Shown: positions 22,910 through 36,360 of the stretch, in pieces | How positions within the stretch are numbered: the first letter of the stretch is position 1 | Layout: the number at the start of each line of letters is the position of its first letter | Assembly (NCBI RefSeq): GCF_003286085.1 | Contig: NW_020825288.1 | Coordinates: forward strand, 11,842,001-11,906,000 | Reading direction: 5' to 3' | Source: Drosophila persimilis | Taxonomy: Eukaryota > Arthropoda > Insecta > Diptera > Drosophilidae | Length of the DNA: 64,000 nt | Program-made: the position numbers and the translations under genes | The notes under the pieces: generated by a model | The model's database searches: none | The model's input: only the letters and a program-made list of their open reading frames with translations | What the model was told of the DNA's origin: nothing

Positions 22910-25900
22910 TTTTGGCCGTATAAAATATTCCATTATGGAGTTTCGTTGTTCCATCATAAAAATTCATAACCCACAAAAGGTGTACGCTCGAGTGCGGCCC
23001 CCACAGAGATCACAATTGTATATATCCATTTCAATTACCCGGCACACTGGGGCCAAAACAAACCAACAAAAACGAAGAAAAAAAAAGGCAAAACCACTTC
23101 AATACCAATATCAATAGCAATTCATATAAAAATCAAATCGAGCGAAATCGTGCGTAAGAATTAATAACTTCCGTTTTGTGTTGTACTGTACAACAAAAAT
23201 ACTTACACATGGATGGTACGGTACATACGTCCAACGAACGAATTTGTGGGATATGTGGATGTGGATGCCGGAAATTAGAGAGAAACCCATGTCATATGCT
23301 CGAGTGGAAGGGAATTTTAATGGTCATAAAGAAAAATGACCCAAAGAACCTTTTACTCATAAGTTATTCACGAGAGAGAAAAGGCAGGACCCCCAAACGT
23401 AGCTAAACGAAGTTATTATCTGTCCGCTAGTTACTTACTTACCATATGCTCGTACAATGGCTGATGATTAACTTGCCCTCCCCCCATCGAACCGAGCAAT
23501 TTGCAATTGCACGCCCGACTGACTCGACCCTGCAGCGAGTGCTCTCTGCTCGGCCTCCACCTGTCCACCTGTCCACCTGTCTTTCTGTTCTTTTTTGTTC
23601 TGCTCTGTCCCGCTGTGCCTTTAGGTTGGTATCCATGGACATATTGCATTTCCAGCGGACAAGGTGCCATTTCTTCCACCTCTTTGACGCCAGTCGTGGC
23701 TGCTAGGCAGATACGGCCTGTGGAAACGCTTCTGGGGTGCCTCGGCGTTTTACAAGAGGCTATAATGAGGTCCAAGTTTGTTCAAGCATATAATTCATCT
23801 CTTCTTACGGTTCCGATTGGGTTGAGTCGGCATTGCTGATCATCGCTTTTCATCTCACCTTATTTGTCATTTTCTTTTAATCCGCACTGGTGTCCAGACT
23901 AAGTAACCTTTCATCACCGTCACTGGGGCTGTTGAATATTTTTGTTTCTTGGCACGCCTCCAAACCTCACATATTATGTCTGTCTGTCTTTTCCTGTCGC
24001 CCATTTTTATTTGTATTTTTTAGTGGTTAAGTGAATGGGTATGCTGGCTTGGTATGTACTTTCCATTGGTTTTCCACATTGAGAAAATACACTTGCTTTT
24101 TATAATGCTCTGTAATAATAATAGAGAAATTAAAAGAAATTCGAAATGAAAGTAGAATGACTAAGAGCAAACCATACATGTATGGGGATTACCACTGGAA
24201 TGTCAACAAGACCAACAAATTAAGAGTTACATTAAAAACACTTTACCATATAATTCTTTTCCCCGATATTAAAATTTAATTTTACTAAAATATGAAATTT
24301 TATGGTCGTTGATATGAAAATCAACAAAAAAAAATTTGTTCGAATTTTTTTTTTAAATGTTAAAAGAATGAAAATCATGATAAAAGTTCTTTCACAAAGT
24401 ATCTCTCAAATATTCAGCTAAATAACAAAAATTGTACAAAAGTTTAACAATCTCTGCTAACGGTAGAAATTTTGCAAAGTCACGGCAGATACTTAGATTA
24501 TTCGTAATATTTCACATATGTTTTTATGTATTAGTAATGTTATACAGATAGTCTTGACCAATTTGAAGAGTTTGGAATTTCGTCTACCCAGTTTCCTGGG
24601 TTTATTTTTCACAATCACAACTATTGGGTATCCTTTACTTGTTACATCCGCTTGAAGCCAGATTGCTTGTGGATTTCTGTCGGGTCCTTTGTGTGCAAAT
24701 TGTTGGCTATCGGCTATTGGCTATTGACTCTTTGCGTCTTTTGTTGTTTTAAAATTGCTCATTTTATGCAAATGAGTGAGTGCACGTACCCCAATTACCC
24801 CACACTCATACGAGTATGCTCGTAAGAGGGGGTACAAACCCTTTGATGGCAGCGAACTCTTACACTTCCACCCTGCCGTTTTTGTATTTTTTCTGAGTAA
24901 GCGGCGGACAGTTCAGTGATTAGAAAATTGTGGCCATGTCTGGCTACTTGGTTATGCAGGTGACGATACAATGGTGCTAAGTGAAGGCGAGCCGAGTGGC
25001 TGTTACGTGCCATCGCAGGTGCATGAAATTGCACATCAAATTGAGTTATGACAGGGCTCTAATTTGACAGGCGTTGAGGCGTGCTGATTGCGTGTAAATG
25101 ATTCCATCCAACCAGACAGCCTGCCAGCCTGCCTGCCAGCCTGTCCAAAAATCTCAGCTGCAACAGGCTCTGATTAAGAACCGTAAAGTGCCAAAAAAGA
25201 AATGGAAAACTTTTATTTGAGCATTTAATTAATGGCCACAATTTACTTTCTAATTAAGGGGTGAAGGGCCAGCAACCGGGCAAAGGTTTCTCCGGTGATA
25301 TTTGTGATTGATATGTATGCCCGGGTCCAACGGGAAGTTTTGCTTTACCCCAAGCCCGAACCGGGGAAGGGGGAACGGGGAACGGGCCGCACCGCAACTC
25401 TTTTCGTGGAGAAAATTAATTCAAGTGCGTAAATTACTTCCACAGCCACCTCAGGTGATTGCCGAGTCGGCTCGCTTCGCCTTCCTTTCCGACTTAATTG
25501 AAAGTTGGCAGCATAGGCTCGACCCCTGTGTGCCCTGTGTGAGTCCTCATCCTCATATCACCCACAAACGAATCGGGCACGGTCCAACCTGATGGCCCAA
25601 AGTGCCTGGCGGTTGATTTGCGGCGGCGATGGAAGAAAAGTGAAATGTACTCCCCTTTCCCTGCGCCCGTGCCGGCTCTAGGCTGGTGGTTTTTACTCCA
25701 TTTTGGGTTCTGGTGCAGCTGTGTTTTTACAACCGAATTGCTGCCACTGAGCCGTGGGTGTTTTGAGTAGAAAACGTAATGAAAGACAGAGAGCCACCTG
25801 CCACCTGGTGGAAAAAGTGTGAAAAAGCTCCAGCTGAGGGACTGAAAGAAAGTCATCCCAAAGAATTCAACAAGAACAAATAATTTCCGTGCTAATTCTG

Positions 25901-27109
25901 AAACTGGTATAAATGGCTATATATAAAAGATGATTTCTGCGAATATGGCCTTTGTATTTTTCGGTACCAAAGGCAAATTACCCGAAGATTATCAAATAAA
26001 TCAAGCCTGGATTAAAACATACCGTCGGGGAAAGTTCACGCTAAACTTACATACACAAATTAAGATAGAAAATGAAATATTTAACATCAAATTATCAGGA
26101 TTTTGCAGTAGTATGTGTGGAATAGCGAACAATTTGATAGAGTAATCCGGGACATTGCTAACAAAAAAGCTCAATCAGGCCGCCAACCTCTGTCGACCTC
26201 GACCTCCGGCAGCTTCATCCAATTAACTTCTACTTTTCTCTGTGCTGCCTCATCTGCCGGCCATGGTCCTGGTCCTGGTCCTGATTCTACTACGGGACCA
26301 CGTCCTGGCGGTGGATTAAGTGAAGGCTTACATAAGTGCAGACAGCCAACATGTGTTGCAAGCTGATTTGGCTTTAAGGCGGACCAAAAGGTTATTTTAT
26401 TTATAGCATTAGGTGGCTGGTGGCTGGGTGCTGGGTGCTGGTGACAGCAACTGCGCATTGCCTGGACTGCCGAGGTTGCTGGGGCTGCCTGCTCTACTAC
26501 TGCCGTTGCACTTTTGGCCTTTGATCATAATGACGTTGACATGTTGGCCCTTTTCGACCCCCCACTGGGTTGGCCTTTTGACCGGAGCGTGCTTTGAATC
26601 GACTGCATTGTCCACTTGAATGGACCCACATGTTGCACACACAGAGAAGTGGTGCGGACACAGCACCAACAACAACAAAAAAATAAAAAAACTGATTGTA
26701 GAAAATAAAGTCCCGACCGCACACTGACAACGCGGTTCGAGGATTCTGGCAACAATTGAGCTCTTAACTACAGCCGGGATGCATTTTAATTAACAACAGT
26801 TTTGCCCACAAATGATTTTGCTTTAAAGATCTTTTTACAACATTGACCATAAAATAGGTATTTAATTGGCTTTGAAAAGTACTATTCTGCCTAAAGTCTG
26901 GTAAGTATTTTTCCAGATATGGTTTCCATATCGGAAGTCTATAGATTTGCATAAACACATGTACTTTCATTTACTTGATATTTTAGATTTTTAATATTTT
27001 TTAATATTACAGAAAGGTTGTATTGGATTTTGATGATCTGATGGGATTATGATATGGTATGATAGGTATGCTCATAGGAACAAATTCGAATTATACTTTT
27101 AATTAAATA
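19651..27109. other. non-coding DNA with microsatellites
   Basis: No supported gene. CA/GT runs lie at 21612-21633 and 22884-22909, a CATAGC-type repeat near 21868-21893, and AT-rich DNA at about 24090-24560. A 71-codon ATG frame at 25930 is not called. Confidence 0.4.
22884..22909. repeat. (GT)n microsatellite
   Basis: Uninterrupted GT run of about 13 units. Confidence 0.95.
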
Positions 27110-27228
27110 AAATAAAATATTTATATATAATATAATATTATATATAATATAATATAATATAATATTATATAATATAATATGATATAATATAATAATATAT
27201 ATATATATAATTTATATATTTATAAATA
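27110..27228. repeat. AT-only repeat block built on TAATA/ATAAT words
   Basis: Almost pure A/T for about 110 bp, dominated by ataatataat and tatata words, partly palindromic. Such blocks expand by slippage and can form cruciforms. A second alternating tract (tacatatatacatatat) follows at 27285-27310. Confidence 0.85.
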
Positions 27229-30200
27229 TTTCTCGGATTTACGGTTTGCTGAAATTCGCTGAAATTGCAATGCATGTACACATATGTACATATATACATA
27301 TATATGCATACACAATTTTATATGTTGCGTTCTGTTATTACTTTCTATTGTTTGGCAATGTGTTTGCATATTTAAAAATTCCGTTTGTGTGTTAAACGCA
27401 GCAATTAAAAATACAAGCATGAATTAAACGGGCTTATAAAAAAGCCCTCTCGCAAAAGCAACAGAGGTCGTTGAAGGGTGGGTGTTGGGGGCAAGGTCTC
27501 TGCTGTAAATACAAATACAAAGCGTTAGGCAGACACCATCGCCAGCGCCAGCGCCAGCCCCAGACCTAGTCCCATTCCACGTCCCAATCTCCATTCCCAG
27601 CCGCAGTCCAAAAAACTCACTGGGGCGACGACGGACGAAGGAAGCGCAAATACAAACTGATTAAATATGCACTTTGCAGCTCTGAAAACGCGGAATAAAT
27701 TAAAGTGTTAATTTAACATGACACATTAGTGCAGCCCTCACACTCTCTCTCTCTCTCACTCTCTTTTCTCACGCACCCACACACACACACACAGACAACA
27801 AACAGACACTCACGTACACTGAGAACAAAAATATTCTGGTTTCCTCATTTCCAGAAGAATATCAAGAAATAACTGAAATGAATATGAGAAATATTCCGTA
27901 ATGGAGGATAAACCAGAGTGAGTGGAATCCACAGCCAGAGATGTTTTCTACTCCATTTATTCTTAAAAAGTTGAAGGCAGAGAATAGTACTCTTTTAAAC
28001 TTAATGACACTTTGGCCCAGAAATAATGAGAATGGTCACTAGAATTAAAAATAAATATTTTCCTCGAGTGTACCATACACCTATAATACATAGAAATGAG
28101 TTGGGCTTTGGCTTCTGGTCTGACTTTGCTCTGTCGCCTGATTTTTGTGTGTGTCTGCGTGTCTGTTTTTTGGGGAGATCCCTCCACTGCCTCCACTGCT
28201 GGTGCTGGTGCTGGTGCTGGTACTGCTAATGAGTTGAAGGACTGCTGGGCCCAAGCTGCAGGGATTAGACGACCGTGTGCTGGCCCTGATGATGATGGTG
28301 GTACCAACTCCCAAACACCTGACATGCGGTAAGGTGTTTGAAGTAATTACGCTCACGCTGATGTATTAGCATTTTAAAGCGTTATTATTGTTGCTGCCTC
28401 GCTGCTGGCTCTCGTTCTGGTGCTGCCTCTGCTGGCTGCTGGTTAAGTGGAATGCCAGGCGGCAGCTGTGCAGACCACAAAAAGAAATCATATACGAGTA
28501 TAGAACCGAAATTTGCCAACTTTGAAGTGGCTTTAATTCAATTAGCGGTTTGTCTAGTGTGTGTCTGTGTGCGTGTGTGTATGTGGTGGCTGATGGTATA
28601 ATGCGTTTAGTTGAGTGCCATGAAGTGTTGGTCTTACTGAGTAATTTAAAAGGCTCTCATTTAAAAAATAAGCCCAGTTAATGGAGAGTCGAACCATTCA
28701 TTAGCCTGCCACTGAATGAGAGAGAAAACGAAGTGAACGCTTCCACGTATGGATATCCGAGGGGAAAGGTAACGAACAGTATTTACCTGACCATAAATCG
28801 CTGGCAGGTCCATTCCAGCTAGTGTCCCCTTTTCAGGAATCAATCTACCGTAACTAACAGCTGCGATTAGAGTTGCTTGTTGTTGTTCCCCCAGGTAAGG
28901 GATTTACAATGGCAATGCTCCAGCTCCCTGGACCGTGGGCCCTGGACCAGAATGGTCTGCAATTTATGCAGCTGTCAGCGATGGCTAACAAAAGCCAACC
29001 GGGGACTTGCCTTGAGTTACTTCTCGTCTATATCTCTGCACTATATTTTTGTGTGTTCTTTTTGAACGCTTCGATGTGATTAAATGTTGGCGCTTACTGT
29101 TTACTGCAAAGGGGTGCGCATTCCCATAAACATGCTCCGCGGGTCGCCATGGAGGGTAAGTAGCGGAGCCATTGGTCACGCTTAATCGCCTGCTAGATGG
29201 ACAACAGTGGCAGTGGCAGGAAAAGGGGCAGAAAAAGCGACATCAAGTATACGCGTCGTGTACATAATTCTATGCTTCGGCAGGGACACTAAAATTGCAG
29301 GGCGTGTCCCTCGGCTGGGGCTCAGAGGCGTGAAGGTAGCCCGTACACATACACACACTCAATGCCGGGGGGAGAAGTGCACACACACACATATGCCTGC
29401 CTGTGCGACAGTGCAATGAAAATAATGAAAAGCAAAAGCAAAAGCACCCTGGGAGTTTTATAACAATTGATCACCTGTTACATTCATTGGTAATTGCACC
29501 CAGAGCCATACTAAATACACAGATACACACAAATGCACTCGAACGAACACCCAGAGGAACACTCTCGCACGCATACTTGGAGGAACACCCACAGGTAATA
29601 CTCATCCTGGCCGCATTGGTCGGTCGCATGTCCGTGTGTATGGAAGTAGAGCCCAACGGGCCGCATGATGTGTGCACTGCATTCCCTGGCAATCTGGCAC
29701 CCCCGAATACCACCCAAACAACACCGTGTGCGACAGCCAGTTCCCGGTACTGAGTCCCCATCATAGATGTATCCCCCACTTACCCCCAACAGCAGAACCT
29801 TGGATTCATCAATAAACCCGGTGCAGGACCTCTATCCGCGCCATAGTCATGGAAACACCAGGCACCCACAGCCATTGCCAGTGCATTACCCGTCGTGGTC
29901 TTTGCTTTCGATTGTCGTTGGCTTCGGATTTTGTGCATGAGGTCAGCTTTTGTGTGCTTGGTCTCAGGCTATGGTCTTCCACCAACGAACTGGAGTCCCA
30001 ACGAACCTCCCAGCTACTCAATGCATTTGCCTCTGCTCTGACTACCGCCCGCTACCTTCTCTCACTGCGGAGTGAACTGGATGGCCCTGGGACATTTGTT
30101 ACAGTTGAAATGCGCTCGTAAAATGTTTTTTGAATCGTTCTGCAGTAGCTTCTGCTTCAGCTCCAACTCTTACTGCTGTGCCTGCTTCTCCTCTAGCTCC

Positions 30201-31955
30201 TCTCCTCACCCAGCTCCTGGTTCTGCTTCTGACCCTACTCCAGCTTCTCCTGGGCGGTACTGCTCCAGTTCGACCTCCAGCTCCATCCTACCCCCCATCT
30301 CCCTGTTGAATGCCAACAAGTAAAACAAATTGTTGCATTTTAATGTGTTCGTCCCGTTGAATATTCCAGGTGCGTGCCGTGTGGGTATGTATGGGTGAAG
30401 GACTGACCAGTATATATAGTCGTAGCGGGTCAGTGGGTAGTGGATGGATTGGATGGAGTGGGGTAAAGCAGGAGGATTTATTGAATTTTAAATTTTAATT
30501 TGCAATTTTTCAGAGCGAAAAAAAAGAGAGGTAGAATGCGGCATAGTGGGGAGGGGGACGGGGAAATCCCAGCTGACGGAACTGTTGTTGATTGAAAAAT
30601 GTGGCTGTGGCTCTGGCAATAATATCCCTGGAATATGTAGGAACAGAGCTGGCACTTTTTAGGTAATGAAATCGATTATGAGCGGCTTCCAGGCGAAGCT
30701 GTTTCGGATTAAAAATGGTTCCCTTCGAACGAGGTGCTTTTTTCTTGTGAGATTTAAATGATTGTGTGAATGTAGACATTCATTTCCATTTGTCTATGGC
30801 TGCAAATGGAGATATCGACAACAGATACTCCGGATATCATTGGACACCACGCCCCATGCCACACACGCCCACCCACTCGCCCATGCCACGCCCACAGCAT
30901 CTGTCCGGAGCAAGGCAGCCGCCCGTTGCGCTCTCCTGCTGTCACTTGTCAAACATTTTGCTCTGCTTTGTGGCCATCTGAAGCCTCAAAGGCTTTCGTT
31001 GGGACAACAATACAGGAGCAGGGGGAGACACAAGTAGAGAGCGCTGTGCTGTGGCAGAGGCCAGTGGATGTGTGTAGAAGGGGCAAGGGAAGCTGGGGCA
31101 AGCAGAGAGGCCAACAGGATTAGCATTTAGTTTAGTTGGCTTTGTTAGCCGCTGGTTGCCATGGTTTACTTCGGTTTGATTTACCTTTGCATCTGCCTTT
31201 GGTGGCCCCTCGGCACACGCGTCCCGACACCTGCGGCAAATGTCAGTGCAGCTAAATGGCTTACGACCCCCCCGACTCCCCCTTTCACTCCTCTGCCGGT
31301 GGCTGGCTTTCTCCACTGGCCAGGTTTCCGTTGCTAATTTCAGTTGCTGTCGCCTGAAAGCATTCTGCAGACGGTAAAAACTTTGATTGTGCGTGCAGCA
31401 GGGCAAACAATGCCGAGGCGAAACATAACTTTTAATGAAATTCAACGCATTTTCTTGTTAATATTAAAATGCGTCGACGGCGACGAAAGAGAACGACAAA
31501 AGGGCAGGGAAATTATATTTATTATTTTATTATTATTGTTCTTTATTTTTTGCTAAGGAATTTTCCTTAATACACCTTTTGCCAGGGTTTGGATCTGGTT
31601 CTGGTTCGTGCTTGAGCAATTCCTTCAATTCAAAGCCTTGGGGGCATGCAAATGCCTCTCGTCAGCCAGTTGCCTCCCTTAGCTGTGGCACTCTGTGCCG
31701 TGCCGTTCCCCCGTGGTCCCGCATGGTCCCTGTATGACAGCCAACCCCCTTTGGCATCGTGTATTATTCTTTTATGCGTTTCTAATTTCATTTAGCGACA
31801 TTCGACATCCCACCTTGTCGTACTCCCCTGGAAACTTTGATAAACATTTCTTTGGCGAGTCTTTGGGCTCGTGGCTCGTGGCTCGGGCCTCGACCTGCAT
31901 TGTTGTGCTTTCTTCATTCTTTTGCTTATGTATTAACATTTTTTTTGCCCCATCT
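27229..31955. other. non-coding DNA
   Basis: No supported gene. It contains a CCAGCG repeat near 27541-27565, a CT run near 27740, a CTGGTG repeat near 28199-28222 and GT-rich tracts near 28555. Overlapping open frames around 29.4-30.3 kb and 30.8-31.4 kb lack recognisable domains and share DNA on both strands. Confidence 0.4.
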
Positions 31956-32250
31956 TTATACCCTTCCAGAGGGTTTCATGATTATAAGAAAATGTTTGCA
32001 ATATAGAGAAGGAGTCATCTCATAAAGAACATATCTCTCTAATTTATAAAAATTCAATTTACATATATTGTAGCTATAAAATTGTCCATTGTCCATTCAA
32101 CTTTATGGTGGATTTCGAAACGATCTCTAATTTAATACATTATTTGGCTGGAAAAATAATCCACGATAAAGTCACTTTTTGATATACAAATACCTGCCGT
32201 GGCAATCATGAATTTTCTAGGGTATTTAGAGCATCGGTTCCAGAGGGTAG
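31955..32250 (+). mobile_element. remnant of a dispersed fly repeat
   Basis: Begins with tata + acccttccagagggt and continues with degenerate text (gattataag, gtttgcaat, gagaaggagtcat). This resembles the widespread Drosophila repeat that I recall as attataattt...gtttgcaac...gaaggagac. It ends near 32237-32249 with a second ttccagagggta. The element class is uncertain; I see no coding part or clear inverted ends. Confidence 0.45.
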
Positions 32251-33593
32251 TATTTCTCTTTTCTCATTTTCTCTTTGCATTTGGCTTGGCTCTCTGGTTC
32301 TGAGTATTTTCTTTTAATTTTTTGTATTTCCCCCTCAACTTTGAAATTAGATTAGAAATATTGCTACCAGCATTCTGCTGGCTTTTCTTTGCTTTTCCAT
32401 CTGCTCCGCCTACTCCTCTCAACTCCTCCTCCACCACCTCCTCCCCCATCTCTTGCTTTTCAATTCTTGGCTTTATTAATACGCATGTTTTTTATGTGTT
32501 TGTGTGTTTGGGCGTTCGGTTTTCTGATTTGCATGGCACTAAACAAGAAAAAATGCTCTTTATGTTTGTTTAATATTTCAGATTTCCTTTGGTTCCACCG
32601 CATTGGAGAGGGGGCTCGGCCGGGGTGGAAGGGGTCCTGGCTTGCTGCGACTGTTTCAGTTTCGAAATTATATTTTAATTTAGTTGGCGTCGTTAACTTT
32701 TTATGTCGCTGCAGGCCAAGTCCTTGACACGGAAGCCCCGCCTCACAGCTGAATACAAAAAGTTTTCCCTGTTCTGTTTAAGCTTCATGGATTGCAATTT
32801 GCTGGTTATTATTTCATTAAATTTGTGTCCAATTAGAGGTCTGAATTTGGCATTAGACTTGTCATTAGTTAGTAATTTAAGACTTTTAATGGGTGGTATA
32901 TTATGATGAAAACACCATGGAAGTGGAGAGAAGGATAGAGTTCTATTGAAGCTTCCACCAGGGTCGTGTAGTGGATGGAAGATGAACGGCATCCATCTTT
33001 TGGGAAATTGCATTGCTTGACTATCCTCGAAATACCAATCTCATTCGAAGCTTCTCCACACAAATTAGCAAATTGTTTTCTCTTGCCAGATATTATCCCA
33101 TTTAGGATCCGAACCCCCCGCCAACGCCATACTTGTGCAACAATGGCAACCGCAGCAAAGGCAACTGGATGATGATATTATGCAAGTGTGTTCTGCCAAT
33201 ACTCGTACCTGGCTCCCACACAGACTTCTATTTGTCTCCCAGCGACGTCTTCTCGATATTGGCAGCTCGTGTGGCAGCGGTTGTGGCCATGTAATGAATA
33301 TGCACTGCGGCCTCCAACATTTGCCATCAGTCTGAGCAGCTTCCCATTGATGTCATTATGTGTGTATTGTGGTTTCGGATCCTCTTCCCTTCCCTTTCCT
33401 CCTTCTAATGGATAAATACCCGACCCATCCTCCTGCTAGCTCACAGGCATACTACGAGTATTTCCACAGCGGATGTTAAGCTCTAATTAATCCGGATGGA
33501 GGGTGTTGTTGATTTGCTTTTGATTACATCTGAAACTTAAACTGATTGATGCGCTTAATTTTTCAGTTGCACAAAAGTATTTAAGTCGATTAT

Positions 33594-33595
<2 letters not shown>

Positions 33596-33628
<33 letters not shown>
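33596..33628. repeat. (GT)n microsatellite, longest in the window
   Basis: About 16 uninterrupted GT units. Confidence 0.95.
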
Positions 33629-33631
<3 letters not shown>

Positions 33632-34670
33632 GCCTCGGGTTAGGCCATAACTTATTGTTAAAGGGTTGAGCGGATCATTCTCTAATTATATGATTTTTCA
33701 TTGATTATATTTATAGTTACATGTGTTCCAGCCAACAACCCCCCAGCTTCGTTTAATCGCAGTGAAAAATTAATTAATTTATTTATATTAATTGCGAAAC
33801 ACACACCTAAAAAAAACCCATACTCCCTCAAGTGTGAGAAACAAGTTTATGCCTCAATTAATTTCCATCATAGAAATGGACGTAATTAATTCTCGGTTCT
33901 ACCTTCAAAACAATCCGCACTCCTGGGCAAACATGTGAAATTTTCAATTTCCAAAAGAAAAATCATTTTATACACATACGTCCGAATCCAGAGAAAAGGA
34001 AAAAAGGAACAAAGCTGCAAAAGGAACGCAAATTGAATTTTGGGTCGGACCGGACCACAGGATGTGAACCCTTTTTGGTGCGACTTTTTTTTTGTTTGCC
34101 TCTCCTCAAGCTTTTTTCCGTTACTGTTTCTGTTCCGTTCGAATGAACAAAGTGCAGCTGAGGGGCGTGTTTCTTGGACTGCTCGTACTCCCCCACAGAG
34201 ATGGATGTGTGTGTGAGCATTAATTAAAATACAAAAATTGTATAAGAACCCAGGCTTTTTCCATCATACAGAGATCATAAATTATATAAAAGAGATACCG
34301 AAAAAGTATCCGGCAATCCACACAATGTAGCAGAATCAGCTTAAAGTCCCGCCCCCACACCGTGTGTGTCCCCGTTCTACCCCGACCCTCTGTTCCGTTC
34401 AATTCGTGGCTGCCATTTGGCAAATTGAACTCATGTCCAAGTTTTAAGCAGATTACAGGCCATTAAGCATTTTTTTCATACATAAGAGTACGTGTGCGAG
34501 TGCGAGAGGGCGGTGGTAGGTGGTAGGTGGTTGGTGGAGTGGTCAAGCCTGATGGGTTCTGGGTGCTCTTTTCAAACCATTTCTGCGTTTAACATATGCG
34601 AAGTCATATAAATATTTTGATAAGGGTTTGCCGACCCAACCCAACCGACTGCGAACATATTTTGCCGCCG

Positions 34671-34699
34671 GCTCTGGCTCTGGCTCTGGCTCTGGCTCT
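34671..34699. repeat. (GGCTCT)n hexanucleotide repeat
   Basis: Nearly five tandem copies of a GGCTCT hexamer. Confidence 0.9.
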
Positions 34700-35224
34700 C
34701 ATGTCGGAAGGGTTGGACGGACGGACGCTTAATACCCATCATGACTTTTAAGTTATCTCTCTCTTTCTCTCTCTGTGTCTCGCACATCCCCTCCGCCCAT
34801 CAGTCGAATTAAAAATGCCCCAAATATAGTGCTATATACAGATGACCGGCCTAGTAGGGGCTAAAAGATACAGCATCTGAAACTTCAAAGTAAATAGGTA
34901 GTTCTTGCTCCTGCCCCTTGTTGGTCTTTTTTTTTTGTTTTTGTAAATCCCAAAAGTGCCTGCTGAAACCTTGTCATTATTTTTGACAAATTAAATGGAG
35001 CAAATGGAAATGGAAATGGGTGAGGGTGGGGATGCGGATGGGAATGATGCAGAGTACCTGTCATTCGCATTTTATGCTAATTCTTTTCATTAAAATACAC
35101 AAAAATGGGACATGCATTTGAGCTCAGTCTTTGAGTCTTTGCCTTTCAAGAGCTGACAACAAATATTTCCATTTTGACATTTTAATTCATTTCGGGCTAT
35201 GAAAAAAGCTATGAATATTTAAGA

Positions 35225-35625
35225 TGAGCTCTGGGTCTCGACCTTGAGATACCCGTTACCGGGATGAATAGAAATAATTTAAAACCAAAGTAAACACTAA
35301 GAATGGCTAGAATGGTAGGCATTGTCAATGCTGGTTTGGGTTCTCTTTCATCTTAAAACAAAGTTATTTCTTTACCTATTGAAATTTCGATGGCTTTCCT
35401 GATATTAATTCGAATCGAGCTGTCTTTATAAAACAATTGTTATGGAAATATATTTATAATTTCATAGAGAATGAGTACATATACAACTGGATAATAATTG
35501 AATGACTTTCTTATGAACTTATGGTTAGTATTCAAATTTTATTGGCTAGCGTGAGAGACAGGGGGAATCGAGAAATAATTGTTGATCTGTATACCGGATT
35601 GGATACATATAAATTGTATTCTTAG
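35225..35625. mobile_element. possible degenerate repeat element
   Basis: AT-rich block that starts with cttgagatacccgttac, a phrase that I associate with dispersed Drosophila repeats. It then runs on without open frames. Ends are not definable by eye, so the call is tentative. Confidence 0.25.
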
Positions 35626-36310
35626 AGAAATTCCTTTAAATCTTTCGGGTCATTGCTTTCTGCTGTTGCACAAAAGTCTCCATGAATACCAAAAGCAGGC
35701 AGAGTGCCAATTGAAAGTATTAACAAGTATGGTATGAAATAGCTGCTCCTCCATATAACTGACAGACAGACAGACAGGCAGGCAGGCAGAGAGACAAGGT
35801 TCTGGGAAGCGAGGCATCCCCCAGAACTGCCAAACAAATTGCATATGTCAATTACAAAACTGGCGGCCGCACAAATAAAGTTTTAAAACTTCATTTCTGT
35901 ATATGCCACGGAAGAAAAGCGGAAAACTCGCAGGCAAATAAACAGAGCAAAAGCATCGAGGAACAGCCGTACCCGCACTGCGTGAAGAGATCTCCGTTCG
36001 GGGTCTCTGCGGCTGGCAAATCACTGTTGCAAAAACTGTTGAAAATTCCATTAAACTTCGCGTAAATAACCGAAGGCGTTCAATTCGAGTCGACGTCGTT
36101 TATATAATTTTGTTGTTTGCCCAAAACAAGAGTGGATCGCGGGGGTAGAGTATGGCCAAGGGCGGGGTACAAAAAAGTTATACGCAAAACTTAAAACAAG
36201 CTAGTGCTGTGGAGTGGCGCCAAAAGGGGAGGGGGGGAGGAGCTGGCTAAAGTTTTGCATGCCTGATGTGTGGGAGAAAGGTCGCGGGTTGTTGTTTTTA
36301 AAGCACTTGA

Positions 36311-36360
36311 AGAGGGTATTATGAAGAATTTCCGACCTCTTAAAGGATCTTAATCTTAAT
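36311..36360 (+). mobile_element. short remnant of the same dispersed repeat family
   Basis: agagggtattatgaag followed by atttccgacctcttaaagga and taatcttaatcaa resembles internal text of the repeat noted at 31955-32250. Only about 50 bp is recognisable. Confidence 0.35.

Larger units (their letters stand above)
32251..35200. other. non-coding DNA
   Basis: No supported gene. A long GT microsatellite lies at 33596-33628 and a TCTGGC hexamer repeat at 34671-34699. Frames are short and compositional. Confidence 0.4.

Noticed and set aside
25930..26145. 71-codon ATG frame preceded by TATATATAAAAG
   Set aside because: The TATA-like word abuts the ATG, leaving no room for a transcription start; the protein is unrecognised.
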